This document shows positions 8,687 through 16,855 of a stretch of DNA of 64,000 nt, piece by piece. Position numbers and translations under genes: made by a program. Within the stretch, counting starts at the first letter, position 1; every line of letters starts with the position of its first letter. This DNA is from Acidobacteria bacterium RIFCSPLOWO2_12_FULL_68_19 (GTDB taxonomy: Bacteria > Acidobacteriota > Vicinamibacteria > Vicinamibacterales > UBA2999). The stretch lies in the NCBI GenBank assembly GCA_001767525.1, contig MELF01000038.1, positions 1 to 64,000 of the forward strand. Direction: 5' to 3'. The notes beneath the pieces are model-generated. The model saw only the letters and a program-made list of their open reading frames with translations. It made no database searches and was not told where the DNA came from.

Positions 8687-9391
8687 CTACTTCAGTTCGA
8701 ACTCCACCAACTCGACGCGCGTGCTGCCCCGGTTGCGGACCGCCCGCGGGACTCCCGGATCCTGCCAGTAGAACTCCCCCGTCCGGAGTTGCATCGCACG
8801 GTCGGGCTGACCGGGCACGACCTCGACAATCTCCCCCCCGCTCACAACCACCCGGAGTCCCGGCGCCTGCTGCGTGACCGCGGCCGCCGACTGTCCGGGC
8901 TCGAGCACCAGCCGCCATCCCCGGACGCGCTCGTTGTCCATGATCGACGCGTAGGCGGGCACCGCCGCACGCGACGACGGCGTCACACCGAGCGGCGCCG
9001 GTGACGTGAAGATGAACGACACGTTGTGAAACGGCGTCGTGCCGACGTTCGTGTTCTTGTGCGACCTCGGCGGTTGCCTGCCGTAGGGCGTGAACTGCGC
9101 GCGCCCGCGCTCGGCCCGCTGCGACGGCACCACCTTCGGCGACCCGAGATCCTGACTGACATTGTCGGCCGGTTCGATGTTCACCGACACGCTGTCGCGG
9201 CGGTGGGTGTGAAAGCCGGTATCGCGCTGCGGCGGAATCTCGATCTTCAGTACGGTGACGTACTCGTTGGTGAAGACCGGGAGGTGGTAGGGCGCCTGTT
9301 CAATCGGCACCGCCCCCTCCTCGCCCTGAGCCAGCGCCGAAGGCGCACTCCCGGCGAGCGCGATGACGACGGCCGGAAGGATCAGCCTCAT
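8687..9391 (-). CDS. Secreted cupin-like protein
   Basis: The protein has 234 aa with a signal peptide (~1-21). The core pattern 'LKIEIPPQRDTGFHTHRRDSVSV...' resembles cupin motif 1 (G(X)5HXH...). A second barrel-like half around 'RLVLEPGQSAAAV' and 'GEFYWQDPGVPRAVRNRG' suggests a bicupin. Only two or three of the usual metal-binding His/Glu are visible, so a catalytic role is uncertain. It is the first gene of the 9391-to-4150 unit, 29 bp upstream of P1. Confidence 0.7.
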   Translation of the reverse strand: MRLILPAVVIALAGSAPSALAQGEEGAVPIEQAPYHLPVFTNEYVTVLKIEIPPQRDTGFHTHRRDSVSVNIEPADNVSQDLGSPKVVPSQRAERGRAQFTPYGRQPPRSHKNTNVGTTPFHNVSFIFTSPAPLGVTPSSRAAVPAYASIMDNERVRGWRLVLEPGQSAAAVTQQAPGLRVVVSGGEIVEVVPGQPDRAMQLRTGEFYWQDPGVPRAVRNRGSTRVELVEFELK

Positions 9392-9457
9392 CCGTCTCCT
9401 TCGAAGTCGCCAGATGATACCCCGCCCGGGCCCCGTGGACCAGTGTAGAGTAGCAGA

Positions 9458-9964
9458 ATGGTGCGTACTGCCTGTGCCGCTGCGGCATTGTGCCTGCTGC
9501 CGGGCCTCGCGGCAGCGCAGGGCGTCCTGCCGAGCGCCACGCTTCAGATGGACCCGCCGAGCGCGGCGCTTTCGATGCGCCCGCCGGAGGCATCACCGCC
9601 CCACGACGTGTTCGGCGCCGCGCCCGACACCTACGCGCCCGGTTTCGAGGAGCCACCTCGGTTCGATCGGCGCTTCCGTCCCTGCTGCGGCGCCTTCCCG
9701 GCGCCGGTGGTCGTGTCGGCGGTCCCGTGGTGGGCGGCGCAACCCCAGGTGGTGTTCGTGCCGTTGGTTCCGCCCGACCCGCCGCGCGCCGCACCGCAGC
9801 CGCCCGTCCCGCCTGCGCCGCCAGCCGCCCCTCGGCCCGGTGTCGTGAAGACCTTCTACGTGATTCCGCGCTGCTACGCCGGCGACAGACCGCCCGATCC
9901 GCGCGCGCTGCCGCACACCTGCGATCTCGCCACGCTCCGGACCATTCCGCCGCGCGTCCCCTGA
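9458..9964 (+). CDS. Secreted proline-rich protein of unknown function
   Basis: The protein has 168 aa with a clear signal peptide (~1-21, ending GLAAAQ). A Pro-rich middle (~100-125, PPDPPRAAPQPP...) could cross the peptidoglycan. The C-terminal part has two spaced cysteines ('PRCYAGDRP' and 'HTCDLATLR') that could form a disulphide. No family is recognised. It is divergent from the cupin gene and convergent with the quinone oxidoreductase; a REP-like hairpin lies between the convergent pair. Confidence 0.6.
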   Translation: MVRTACAAAALCLLPGLAAAQGVLPSATLQMDPPSAALSMRPPEASPPHDVFGAAPDTYAPGFEEPPRFDRRFRPCCGAFPAPVVVSAVPWWAAQPQVVFVPLVPPDPPRAAPQPPVPPAPPAAPRPGVVKTFYVIPRCYAGDRPPDPRALPHTCDLATLRTIPPRVP

Positions 9965-10000
9965 CGCACGTCGTGTCCGCCTTTGGCGTCGGACAGCGGT

Positions 10001-10026
10001 AGGCCGGGTCCCTTTGGACCCGGCTA
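10001..10026. repeat. REP-like hairpin, copy 1
   Basis: The arms GCCGGGTCC (10003-10011) and GGACCCGGC (10016-10024) are a perfect 9-bp stem with a CTTT loop, preceded by GTAG. It lies between two convergent genes and overlaps the stop codon of the quinone oxidoreductase, so it could act as a transcript 3' end. Further copies lie near 11093, 13008 and 14141. Confidence 0.7.
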
Positions 10027-11001
10027 TGGAATCAGCAACGACGACCCGACCGTACGCCCGGCCTCCAGATCGCCATGCGCGCGGGCGGCCTCGGCGAGCG
10101 GATACCGTGCGCCGATGCGGACGGTGAGCGCGCCGCGATCGAGCAGATCGAAGAGCGCCCCGGCCGAGGCCAGCAGTTCGTCCCGCGTACTGATGTAGGT
10201 GAAGAGCGTCGGGCGCGTGAAGTACAGGGAGCCGCGCTTCTGCAGTGTTGCCGCCTCGACCGGCGGCGGGGCACCGGTCGTGGTGCCGAAGGACACGAAG
10301 TATCCGCGCGGGCGGAGCGAGGCGAGCGACGCCTCGAACGACGCCTTGCCGACCGAGTCGTAGACGACAGGCACGCCCTTGCCGCCGGTGATCGCCTTGA
10401 CACGTTCGGCCACGTCCTCTCGGGTACGATCGATCACGTCGTCGTAGCCGTACTCCCGGGCGAGACGGCACTTGTCGGCGCCGCCCGCCACGCCGATCAT
10501 GCGCGCGCCGAGATGCTTCCCCCAGCGCCCGGCGAGCAGGCCAACGCCGCCGGCGGCCGCCCAGAACAACACGAAGTCGCCCGGTCGCACCGGGTAGGTG
10601 CGGTTCAGCAGGTATTCGACGGTCATCCCTTTCAGCATGACCGCCCCCGCCGTCTCCTCCGACACGTGATCCGGCAGTTTCACCAAGCGCGCGGCAGGCA
10701 TGACGCGATGGCTCGCGTACGCCCCGGGAACGTTGTGCACGTACGCCACGCGATCTCCGGGCTCGACCTCGGTCACGCCAGCTCCGACGCGCTCGACGAC
10801 CCCGGCCGCCTCGCTGCCGATGCCGGTCGGCAACGGAAGCGGATAGATGCCGCAACGGTGATAGACGTCGAGATAGTTGATGCCTGCGACGGTCTGCCGC
10901 ACGAGCGCCTCGCCCGCCGCCGGCTCCGGCAGCGAGATCGACTCGAGCTTCATGACGTCGGGGCCCCCCTGGGCGGCGATGCGGATGGCGCGTGGATTCA
11001 T
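10024..11001 (-). CDS. Quinone oxidoreductase (zeta-crystallin/QOR type, MDR superfamily)
   Basis: The 325 aa match the full length of NADPH:quinone reductases. Visible parts are the GroES-like N-terminal half ('GINYLDVYHRCGIYPLPLPTGIGSEAAGVVERVG'-type region), the 'VLFWAAAGGVGLLAGRWGKHLGA' NADPH-binding glycine motif at ~140-165, and no structural or catalytic zinc cysteines. It is predicted to reduce quinones or alpha,beta-unsaturated carbonyls in the cytoplasm. It is a single gene followed by a REP hairpin; an upstream heptamer array lies at 11019. Confidence 0.9.
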   Translation of the reverse strand: MNPRAIRIAAQGGPDVMKLESISLPEPAAGEALVRQTVAGINYLDVYHRCGIYPLPLPTGIGSEAAGVVERVGAGVTEVEPGDRVAYVHNVPGAYASHRVMPAARLVKLPDHVSEETAGAVMLKGMTVEYLLNRTYPVRPGDFVLFWAAAGGVGLLAGRWGKHLGARMIGVAGGADKCRLAREYGYDDVIDRTREDVAERVKAITGGKGVPVVYDSVGKASFEASLASLRPRGYFVSFGTTTGAPPPVEAATLQKRGSLYFTRPTLFTYISTRDELLASAGALFDLLDRGALTVRIGARYPLAEAARAHGDLEAGRTVGSSLLIP

Positions 11002-11018
11002 GTCTCTTGTCTTCGGAT

Positions 11019-11056
11019 GTTGGGCGTTGGGCGTTGGGCGTTGGGCGTTGGGCGTT
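11019..11056 (+). repeat. GTTGGGC heptamer tandem repeat
   Basis: Five perfect 7-bp units plus GTT lie directly upstream of the quinone oxidoreductase start (11001 on the minus strand). A unit length not divisible by three in a promoter or leader position could vary by slippage. The following bases hold the REP hairpins at 11093-11145. Confidence 0.85.
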
Positions 11057-11092
11057 GAAGTCTATTAGACCACGTCGCGAGAGTACGAGACG

Positions 11093-11145
11093 TAGGCCGG
11101 GTCCTTTCGGACCCGGCTGAGGGCGGGTCTAAGAAGACCCGCCCT
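11093..11145. repeat. REP-like hairpin copy 2 plus a second adjacent hairpin
   Basis: The first hairpin is GCCGGGTCC / GGACCCGGC (11096-11104 / 11109-11117, loop TTTC). The second is GGGCGGGTCT / AGACCCGCCC (11121-11130 / 11135-11144, loop AAGA). The 252 bases between the quinone oxidoreductase start and the tctA stop contain only this and the heptamer array; no gene is seen. The pair could terminate tctA transcription. Confidence 0.7.
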
Positions 11146-11254
11146 CGCCGACCTGAAGGTCGAACCGATCGCGTGGAACGTCGGACCGATGGCAGCGGTG
11201 ACTCCTCTCTGCCGGGCGATCGTGCGATTCTGCTGATTGTTTCCGCCGGTCGAC

Positions 11255-12742
11255 TTACGCGGCGCTGGTCCCGCCCCTGGCTAGCGACGACCGGATCTGC
11301 CAGCCGATGATTGCCGCAGTCAGCGCGAAGAAGACCAGCGCAACCGGGCTCTCCAGGAAGATCCGATGGCTCCCTTCGCTCAGGATGAGCGCCGTGCGGT
11401 ACTGCTGCTCCAGCGTCGGGCCGAGCACCAGCCCAAGGACTACCGGCGCCAGCGGAATGCGTGCGCGCTGCAGCAGATAGCCGCCCAGCCCGAAGACGGC
11501 CATCGCGTAGACGTCGAAGATGGAGTTGCGCGCGGCATATGCCCCAATGGCGCAGAGCACCATAATGCAGACCGCCAGCAGGTGCGCGGGCACCCTCAGC
11601 ACCTTGACGAACACCCGGATGCCGGCGACCTGGACGAGCAGGATGACGAACCACGACACGATCACGGTGACGTAGAGCGCGTAGATCACGTCGAGGTTCG
11701 ATTGAAAGAGGAGCGGCCCCGGCTGCAGGCCGTGAATGAGCAGGCCGCCCAGGATGATGGCCGTCGCCGCGTCGCCGGGAATGCCGAGGCTCAGCATCGG
11801 AATGAGCGCGCCGCCCATGACCGCGTTGTTGGCCGCCTCGGGCGCGACAACGCCGCCGATCTCCCCTGTGCCGTATGCGTCCGGATTCCGGCTGAACCGG
11901 CGCGCGTGGTCGTACGCGAGGAACGACGCGATGGGGCCGCCCGTCCCCGGCACCGCCCCGACGACGGTACCGATGACCGACGCGCGCGTCATGAGTCCCC
12001 AGTAGCCGTGCAGGCGCGACCACGGCAGCAGCCCGCGAACATCCTCTGTCACAATCTCCGGTTTGACACGCCCATGGCCTGCGAAGGTCCCGATCACCTG
12101 CGGCACGGCGAACAGGCCGATCATCGCGACCAGCATGTGCACGCCCTGCTGGAGCTGCACCGTGCCAAACGTCAGCCGCCCCACGCCGTCGATCTCGTCG
12201 AGGCCGATCGTCATGATCATCAGCCCGAGCACACCCGCGATGAGTCCCCGGACGAGCGATCGTTCGGCGAGTCCGCAGATCGTGGAGAGGCCGAACAGGA
12301 CCAACGCGAAGATCTCGGCGGGCCCGAACCGGATCGCGAGCGCCGCGATCGGCTCGAGCAGCATCATCATGACCACCAGACTGAACACGCCCCCGAAGGC
12401 CGAGGCGATGACCGCCGCGCCGAGCGCCACGCTCGCCTCGCCCTTCCGCGCCATGGCGTAGCCGTCGAATACCGTCGCCGCGGCTGAGGGCGTCCCGGGA
12501 ATCCCGATCAGAACGGCCGACACCGCCCCGCCGGTCATGCCGCCCGAGTACACGCCCAGGAGCATCGCGATCGCCGGAATCGGATCCATCGCGAAGGTGA
12601 ACGGCATCACGAGGATGAGTGCCAGCGAAAACGTCAGCCCGGGGATGGCGCTCACCACGAGTCCGACGAGCGCGCCCGCGGTGGTCGCGGCGAGCACCGC
12701 AGGCTGCATCGCAGCCACGATCGCCTGGAGGACCATGTCCAT
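11255..12742 (-). CDS. tctA: Tripartite tricarboxylate transporter, large permease TctA
   Basis: The protein has 495 aa with about 11-12 membrane helices and the TctA signature segments 'LVVSAIPGLTFSLALILVMPFTFAM', 'GVYSGGMTGGAVSAVLIGIPGTP' and 'GTGEIGGVVAPEAANNAVMGGALIP'. It forms the transport channel of a TTT system with TctB and periplasmic TctC, all encoded directly upstream on the same strand (14-bp gap to tctB). The cargo is probably a carboxylate, but TTT specificity cannot be read from the permease. Confidence 0.95.
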   Translation of the reverse strand: MDMVLQAIVAAMQPAVLAATTAGALVGLVVSAIPGLTFSLALILVMPFTFAMDPIPAIAMLLGVYSGGMTGGAVSAVLIGIPGTPSAAATVFDGYAMARKGEASVALGAAVIASAFGGVFSLVVMMMLLEPIAALAIRFGPAEIFALVLFGLSTICGLAERSLVRGLIAGVLGLMIMTIGLDEIDGVGRLTFGTVQLQQGVHMLVAMIGLFAVPQVIGTFAGHGRVKPEIVTEDVRGLLPWSRLHGYWGLMTRASVIGTVVGAVPGTGGPIASFLAYDHARRFSRNPDAYGTGEIGGVVAPEAANNAVMGGALIPMLSLGIPGDAATAIILGGLLIHGLQPGPLLFQSNLDVIYALYVTVIVSWFVILLVQVAGIRVFVKVLRVPAHLLAVCIMVLCAIGAYAARNSIFDVYAMAVFGLGGYLLQRARIPLAPVVLGLVLGPTLEQQYRTALILSEGSHRIFLESPVALVFFALTAAIIGWQIRSSLARGGTSAA

Positions 12743-12756
12743 TCAGCGCGATCCTG

Positions 12757-13206
12757 CTACCACGTCACCCACGCCCCGCGCGGCAGCGGGATACCGAGCA
12801 GCGTGTTGAAGACGATCCAGCAGCCGAACGAGAACGTCGCCGCGAAGGCGGCCACGAAGAGCCAGCGCCGGATCCGCAGCACGCCCGCGAGGGCGGCCAC
12901 CATCAACGCGACGGTGGAGATGACGAATCCAGCTCTGTCGAGGAGGAACGCGTAGACAACGAGCAGGGCGAAGGTTGCCAGCGCGATGCCGGTTTCGCGG
13001 CGGGTGCCGCCGGGGCCCTTCGGACCCGGCTCCAGCGCCAGCGCGATGCCGAGGATGGCGAGCACGATGCCGAGCAGAAACGGGACGGCCCTGGGGCCGG
13101 GCTCTCCTTCCGTAAGGACCTCGGGGATGTGGCGATCGACGAGCCACAGCCACGCGAGCGCGACGAGGACAAAGGTGGCCCCGAGCCGGCGGTCGACGCG
13201 TGACAT
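12757..13206 (-). CDS. tctB: Tripartite tricarboxylate transporter, small permease TctB
   Basis: The protein has 149 aa with four predicted membrane helices and the TctB layout. Start ATG 13206 is chosen because the long open frame upstream lies inside tctC in another frame. A REP-like hairpin (13008-13031) falls inside the coding sequence, encoding the cytoplasmic-loop residues 'EPGPKGPGGTRRE' between helices 2 and 3. This suggests the repeat was tolerated as a loop insertion. It lies 11 bp after tctC. Confidence 0.85.
   Translation of the reverse strand: MSRVDRRLGATFVLVALAWLWLVDRHIPEVLTEGEPGPRAVPFLLGIVLAILGIALALEPGPKGPGGTRRETGIALATFALLVVYAFLLDRAGFVISTVALMVAALAGVLRIRRWLFVAAFAATFSFGCWIVFNTLLGIPLPRGAWVTW
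13008..13031. repeat. REP-like hairpin, copy 3 (inside tctB)
   Basis: GCCGGGGCCC, loop TTC, GGACCCGGC: a slightly diverged copy of the same hairpin, in frame within tctB. It encodes a Gly/Pro-rich loop between membrane helices. Confidence 0.6.
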
Positions 13207-13217
13207 GAACGATGGGA

Positions 13218-14171
13218 TTATCGCTTCTTGAGCCCGAGCTGCGTCATCAGCGCCGCAATGGCTGCGTCGTCGCGGGCTACGAGCGCGCCGAACTCGCCGG
13301 CTGACAGGAATGCCGGCTCGAAGCCGAGCTTGGCGCTCAGTTCCTTGAAGCGCGGGCTGGCGACCACGCGCCGCGCGGCGCCCTCGATCCTGGCAATGAC
13401 CTCTTTCGGTGTCCCTTTCGGCACCGCGAGGCCACGCCACATGACGAGGTCGACGTCGAACCCCTGCTCCTTCGCCGTCGGCACCTCGAGGAGCACCGGG
13501 ATGCGGGCCGGACTGGTCACGGCAAGCACGCGCAGTTGTTTCGCGCCCACCTGACCGGTGAACTGATTGGGCCACTGCAGGGCCGCATCGACCCGTCCGC
13601 CGAGCAGTTCCGCCGGCGCGGTCCCCTGCCCGTAGGGCACGTACACCACGTCGACCCCCATCCTGCTGAACAGCGCGGCCGACACGAGGTGGATGAAGGA
13701 GCCGCGTCCGGAGATCCCGACGCGCATCCGCTTCTGTCTGGCCGCGGCGGCAAACTCCCTGAGGGTGCGCCAACTGGAGTCCGCCCGCACGGCCAGAGCG
13801 GGCACCTCCATCCCGATCCGCGCGACCGGATCGAAGGCCCGGTAGTCGAAGTCGATGTTGCCGCTGTGGAAGACCGTGCTGATGGAGTTCGAGTTCCAGA
13901 CGATCGTGTAGCCGTTCGGCGGACTCGACCGCACGAACGAATAGCCGACCGCGCCGCCGGCGCCCGTCCGGCTCACCGCGGCCACCGGCACGCCCAGCTC
14001 CTTCGACATCGCGTCGGCCAGGACTTGCGCGATCGTGGCGCTCGAGCCGCCGAAGAGCACCGTCATCTCGACGGCCCTCTGCGGGTATTGCGCTCCGGCG
14101 GTCACCGGCAGCAGCGCCACGAGCGCCAGCACGGCCCCCGTAGGCCGGGTCCTTCGGGGCCCGGCTAGCAT
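13218..14171 (-). CDS. tctC: Tripartite tricarboxylate transporter substrate-binding protein (TctC/Bug family)
   Basis: The protein has 317 aa: a signal peptide (~12-28), then the Bug fold with 'YPQRAVEMTVLFGGSS', 'GAGGAVGYSFVRSSPPNGYTIVW', and a C-terminal 'FKELSAKLGFEPAFLSAGEFGALV' region typical of the family. It captures a solute in the periplasm for TctAB. ATG 14171 overlaps the end of the Gfo/Idh gene by 7 bp. Its first dozen codons are made of REP sequence (14141-14167), so the true N-terminus may be a later GTG just before the hydrophobic signal. Confidence 0.92.
   Translation of the reverse strand: MLAGPRRTRPTGAVLALVALLPVTAGAQYPQRAVEMTVLFGGSSATIAQVLADAMSKELGVPVAAVSRTGAGGAVGYSFVRSSPPNGYTIVWNSNSISTVFHSGNIDFDYRAFDPVARIGMEVPALAVRADSSWRTLREFAAAARQKRMRVGISGRGSFIHLVSAALFSRMGVDVVYVPYGQGTAPAELLGGRVDAALQWPNQFTGQVGAKQLRVLAVTSPARIPVLLEVPTAKEQGFDVDLVMWRGLAVPKGTPKEVIARIEGAARRVVASPRFKELSAKLGFEPAFLSAGEFGALVARDDAAIAALMTQLGLKKR
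14141..14167. repeat. REP-like hairpin, copy 4 (at the Gfo/Idh stop and tctC start)
   Basis: TAGGCCGGGTCC, TTC, GGGGCCCGGCTA. It supplies the TAG stop of the upstream oxidoreductase and the first codons of tctC. Confidence 0.65.
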
Positions 14172-15175
14172 CGCTCCTCCAGCACGTCGTCCACCCTCAC
14201 CGTCCGTCCCTCGCGGGCCGATCGGATCCCGGCCAGGACGACGGCGAGCGATCGCGTCGAGCGCTCGCCGTCCATCTCCGGCTCGCCGGCGCCGCGCACG
14301 GCGCTGGCGAACTCCTCGAGCTCCCCCGCGATGGTATCGATGGGCTGGCATGCCACGGGCTGGACGCCCGGCGTGCCCCGTCTCACGAACCGGAGGCCCT
14401 GCTGCAGATCGTAGAACGCGCTCGCCTCCTTGCCGTAGATGTTCATCACGTAGTGCTCGGACGCCGACGCGTAACTCGCATTGAGCGTCGCGAGGGCGCC
14501 GTTCTCGTGCTCCAGCACCAGGCTCGCCACGTCCGGATTGTCGCCGGGAAGCACGAGCTGCGCCAGGCGTCCGGTGACGGCCGCCACCGGTCCCATCAGG
14601 TACTCCAGCACGTCGGTGTAGTGAATGCCGATCTGCAGCATCACCCCGCCGGGCATCCCCTCGGCGCTGTAGCGCCATGAGGTGAGGTCGACCGTGCCGA
14701 GCCGATCCCGGCTGATGTTCGCCTCCGCGTTCACCAGACGGCCGAACGCTCCCGCGTCGATCCGCTCCCGCACCCAGCGGAAGTGCGTTTCGCGCCGGCG
14801 CTGGTAGCCGAGCGCGAGTACAGTGCCGGCGGCGCGGCAGGCGGAGGTCAGCGCGCGCGCGTCGGCAATGGTGTTGGCGATCGGCTTGTCGAGGAAGACG
14901 TGCTTGCCCGCCGCCGCCGCCGCGCGCGTCGTCTCGAGGTGGGCGTTGTTCGGCGTCGTGTTGATGATCGCCTCGACGCGGCGGTCGGCGAGCATGGCGT
15001 CGTAGCACGACGCGGCCTCACAGCCGTACTTCGCCGCAAAGGCCCGGCGCTTCTCTTCCGATCGCGTGAAGCAGGAGACGATCTGCAGCCTGCCTGAGCG
15101 TGTGACGGCGTCGGCGAGCACGTCCGACCACCACCCCATGCCCAGGCAGCCCACTCGAACCGGGTCACGAGTCAT
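14165..15175 (-). CDS. Gfo/Idh/MocA-family oxidoreductase
   Basis: The protein has 336 aa from ATG 15175. An N-terminal Rossmann fold begins 'RVGCLGMGWWSDVLADAV' (GxGxxx nucleotide site). The 'VFLDKPIANTIADARAL' segment is the family's conserved E/D-K-P region. A C-terminal alpha/beta substrate domain starts near 125. It is predicted to be an NAD(P)-dependent dehydrogenase of a sugar or inositol-like substrate. It heads the run into tctC-tctB-tctA, so its substrate or product may relate to the transported solute. The Lys-Pro motif has Asp in place of the common Glu. Confidence 0.9.
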   Translation of the reverse strand: MTRDPVRVGCLGMGWWSDVLADAVTRSGRLQIVSCFTRSEEKRRAFAAKYGCEAASCYDAMLADRRVEAIINTTPNNAHLETTRAAAAAGKHVFLDKPIANTIADARALTSACRAAGTVLALGYQRRRETHFRWVRERIDAGAFGRLVNAEANISRDRLGTVDLTSWRYSAEGMPGGVMLQIGIHYTDVLEYLMGPVAAVTGRLAQLVLPGDNPDVASLVLEHENGALATLNASYASASEHYVMNIYGKEASAFYDLQQGLRFVRRGTPGVQPVACQPIDTIAGELEEFASAVRGAGEPEMDGERSTRSLAVVLAGIRSAREGRTVRVDDVLEERC

Positions 15176-15241
15176 ATCGCCTGTGGACCTCGGGCCGTGA
15201 GCTCCGGCCGACGCCCGGAGCCCCAAGCCCGACGCCGACGA

Positions 15242-16060
15242 TCACTCTGTGACGTACACCTGGTTGGGACGCTGGTTCAGCTCGATGTACGTGCCCCATG
15301 GGTCGTAGACGAACGCCAGTCCGCCGCCCTGATTGTTCGGCGTGAACGGGCGGTCGATCTTGACGCCGGCCGCCTCGAGCTTCTTCACGAACGCCGCCAG
15401 ATCCCGGACGTCGAAGCCGATGTGGTCGAGCACCCGGCCCTTCGTCGTCACCGTCGGCATGTCGGTCGGCGAGAACGTCAGGTTCACCCCCGGCAGGTCC
15501 GCGGCCTGGTTCTGCCCCCGCATGCCCGGGCGCGCCCCGAAGTGCTTCGCGTACCATGCCTGGATCTCCGTGACCTGCGCCTGAGGCACCCAGAAGTGCA
15601 CGTGATGGTGCTGGATCGGGAACTTCTGGTTCCGATCCTCGAGAATCTCGATCCGCAGGCTGTCGGGCGTCTCGACGAACGCCTGATCGGTCCGGTTGTT
15701 GTTGCCCGGTATCACCGCCAGTCCCGCCGCCTTCCACCGCGCCACCGACTGCTGCACGTTCTGCACGATGAAGCCGACGTGGTTGACGACGGTTCCGACC
15801 GTGCCGCCGGTCGGGGGCGGCACGTTGTTCTGATGCAGGTACACCACGACGCCCGGGAAGCGAACCACCTCGAAGTTGCCCGCCTTGGTCGCCTCGCCGC
15901 CCAGCGTCACGAAGATCTTCTTGTGCGCTTCGATGTCGCGGGTGTTGAGGTGCCAGTGGCCCATCGTGACGCCCGTCTCGTTGGGCGGGAACGCCTGGGC
16001 CCGCGCCAGGCCGGCCCCCGCCAGCCAGGCGATCGTCAGCATCGCAATGAGTCTTCTCAC
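15242..16060 (-). CDS. Secreted VOC (glyoxalase-fold) protein with two modules
   Basis: The protein has 272 aa with a signal peptide (~1-22, ending ARAQ). Two vicinal-oxygen-chelate modules span ~30-140 and ~150-265. Metal-ligand candidates are His in 'TMGHWHLNTRD' and 'NHVGFIVQN' of the first half and 'HHHVHFWVP', 'LDHIGFDVRD' and 'GTYIELNQ' (Glu) of the second. Family members include dioxygenases, lyases and binding proteins; a periplasmic one is unusual but common in this gene style. It lies 67 bp downstream of nothing on its own strand, so it may be monocistronic or follow 16121-16573. Confidence 0.82.
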   Translation of the reverse strand: MRRLIAMLTIAWLAGAGLARAQAFPPNETGVTMGHWHLNTRDIEAHKKIFVTLGGEATKAGNFEVVRFPGVVVYLHQNNVPPPTGGTVGTVVNHVGFIVQNVQQSVARWKAAGLAVIPGNNNRTDQAFVETPDSLRIEILEDRNQKFPIQHHHVHFWVPQAQVTEIQAWYAKHFGARPGMRGQNQAADLPGVNLTFSPTDMPTVTTKGRVLDHIGFDVRDLAAFVKKLEAAGVKIDRPFTPNNQGGGLAFVYDPWGTYIELNQRPNQVYVTE

Positions 16061-16120
16061 GCTTCCACCTCCTGAAAGACTTGACTTGCGCCCGGCGGGT
16101 CCGCGTCGGCGGCATCCGCC

Positions 16121-16573
16121 CTACTTGTCGTCAATCCAGTAGCCTGCGCCGATGGCCTCGACGGCCGCGCGCGCCGCGCGATCGTCGAACTCCCAGCTCC
16201 CGCCCGACACGCCGATGCCGCCGATGCAGTCGCCCTCGACGATCACCGGATAGCCGCCCTCCATCGCCGTCCACCGCTCCGGGCCCGCGGCCAGCGCCAA
16301 CCCGATCGCGTGTCCCACGTCGAGCGCCTGCGCCTGCGCGCCGTAAGAGCCGGTCGGCCGCTTGTTGGAGGCGGCCGACACCGCCTTCGTCGTCGAGGAC
16401 TGGACCGTGTGAAACCGCCCACCGTCCATCCGCTCGAGCAGGATCAGATGACCGCCGGCGTCGGCGACCGCCACGGTGATGGCAATCCGTTCCTCTTCCG
16501 CCATCGCCATCGCGGTGGCCACCATCTGTCGCGCGCCCGCGAGCGTCAGGCGCCTGGCCGGGGCGACGTACAT
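16121..16573 (-). CDS. GlcG/HbpS-family haem-binding protein
   Basis: The 150 aa match the GlcG/HbpS family: 'LTLAGARQMVATAMAMAEEERIAITVAVADAGGHLILLERMDG' at the N-terminus and 'GGYPVIVEGDCIGGIGVSGG' near the end. HbpS binds haem and senses redox stress; GlcG members are found with glycolate and propanediol genes. The ATG at 16573 directly abuts the MITE-like element (16574 on), leaving no Shine-Dalgarno of its own, so its translation signals are either within the element's end or lost. Confidence 0.85.
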   Translation of the reverse strand: MYVAPARRLTLAGARQMVATAMAMAEEERIAITVAVADAGGHLILLERMDGGRFHTVQSSTTKAVSAASNKRPTGSYGAQAQALDVGHAIGLALAAGPERWTAMEGGYPVIVEGDCIGGIGVSGGSWEFDDRAARAAVEAIGAGYWIDDK

Positions 16574-16855
16574 CTAGGAGCCTGTCCGAGTAATAGCATG
16601 GGCCGCGTTCCGAGCGCCGCGCCGGCAGATGCCAGGCGACGCGACGCAGGCAATGCCGGGGCGCATTGGCGAGGAGCGGCAACGCCGCAGATGCCGGTGC
16701 GCCGCCGGAACCCGCAGGGCGCATGGGGGTTGCGGGTGAGCTCGGCGTTGCTCGTCGTCGCCGATGCGCACGGGCATCGCCTCCTCCTCGCGCCTTGATC
16801 TCGCCTCGCAAGCCCCATGCGCGCGACCCATGCTATTACTCGGACAGGCTCCTAG
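16574..16855. mobile_element. 282-bp MITE-like element with 29-bp terminal inverted repeats
   Basis: The left end (16574-16602, starting CTAGGAGCCTGTCCGAG) and the reverse complement of the right end (16827-16855) are identical over 29 bp, and similarity continues for a few more bases. The CTAG (or TA within it) at both outer edges is palindromic and may be the target duplication. No transposase domain is seen inside; short ORFs on both strands look like shadows. It lies exactly between the GlcG/HbpS start codon and the lipocalin-like stop codon. A mobilising IS is not in the window. Confidence 0.8.
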
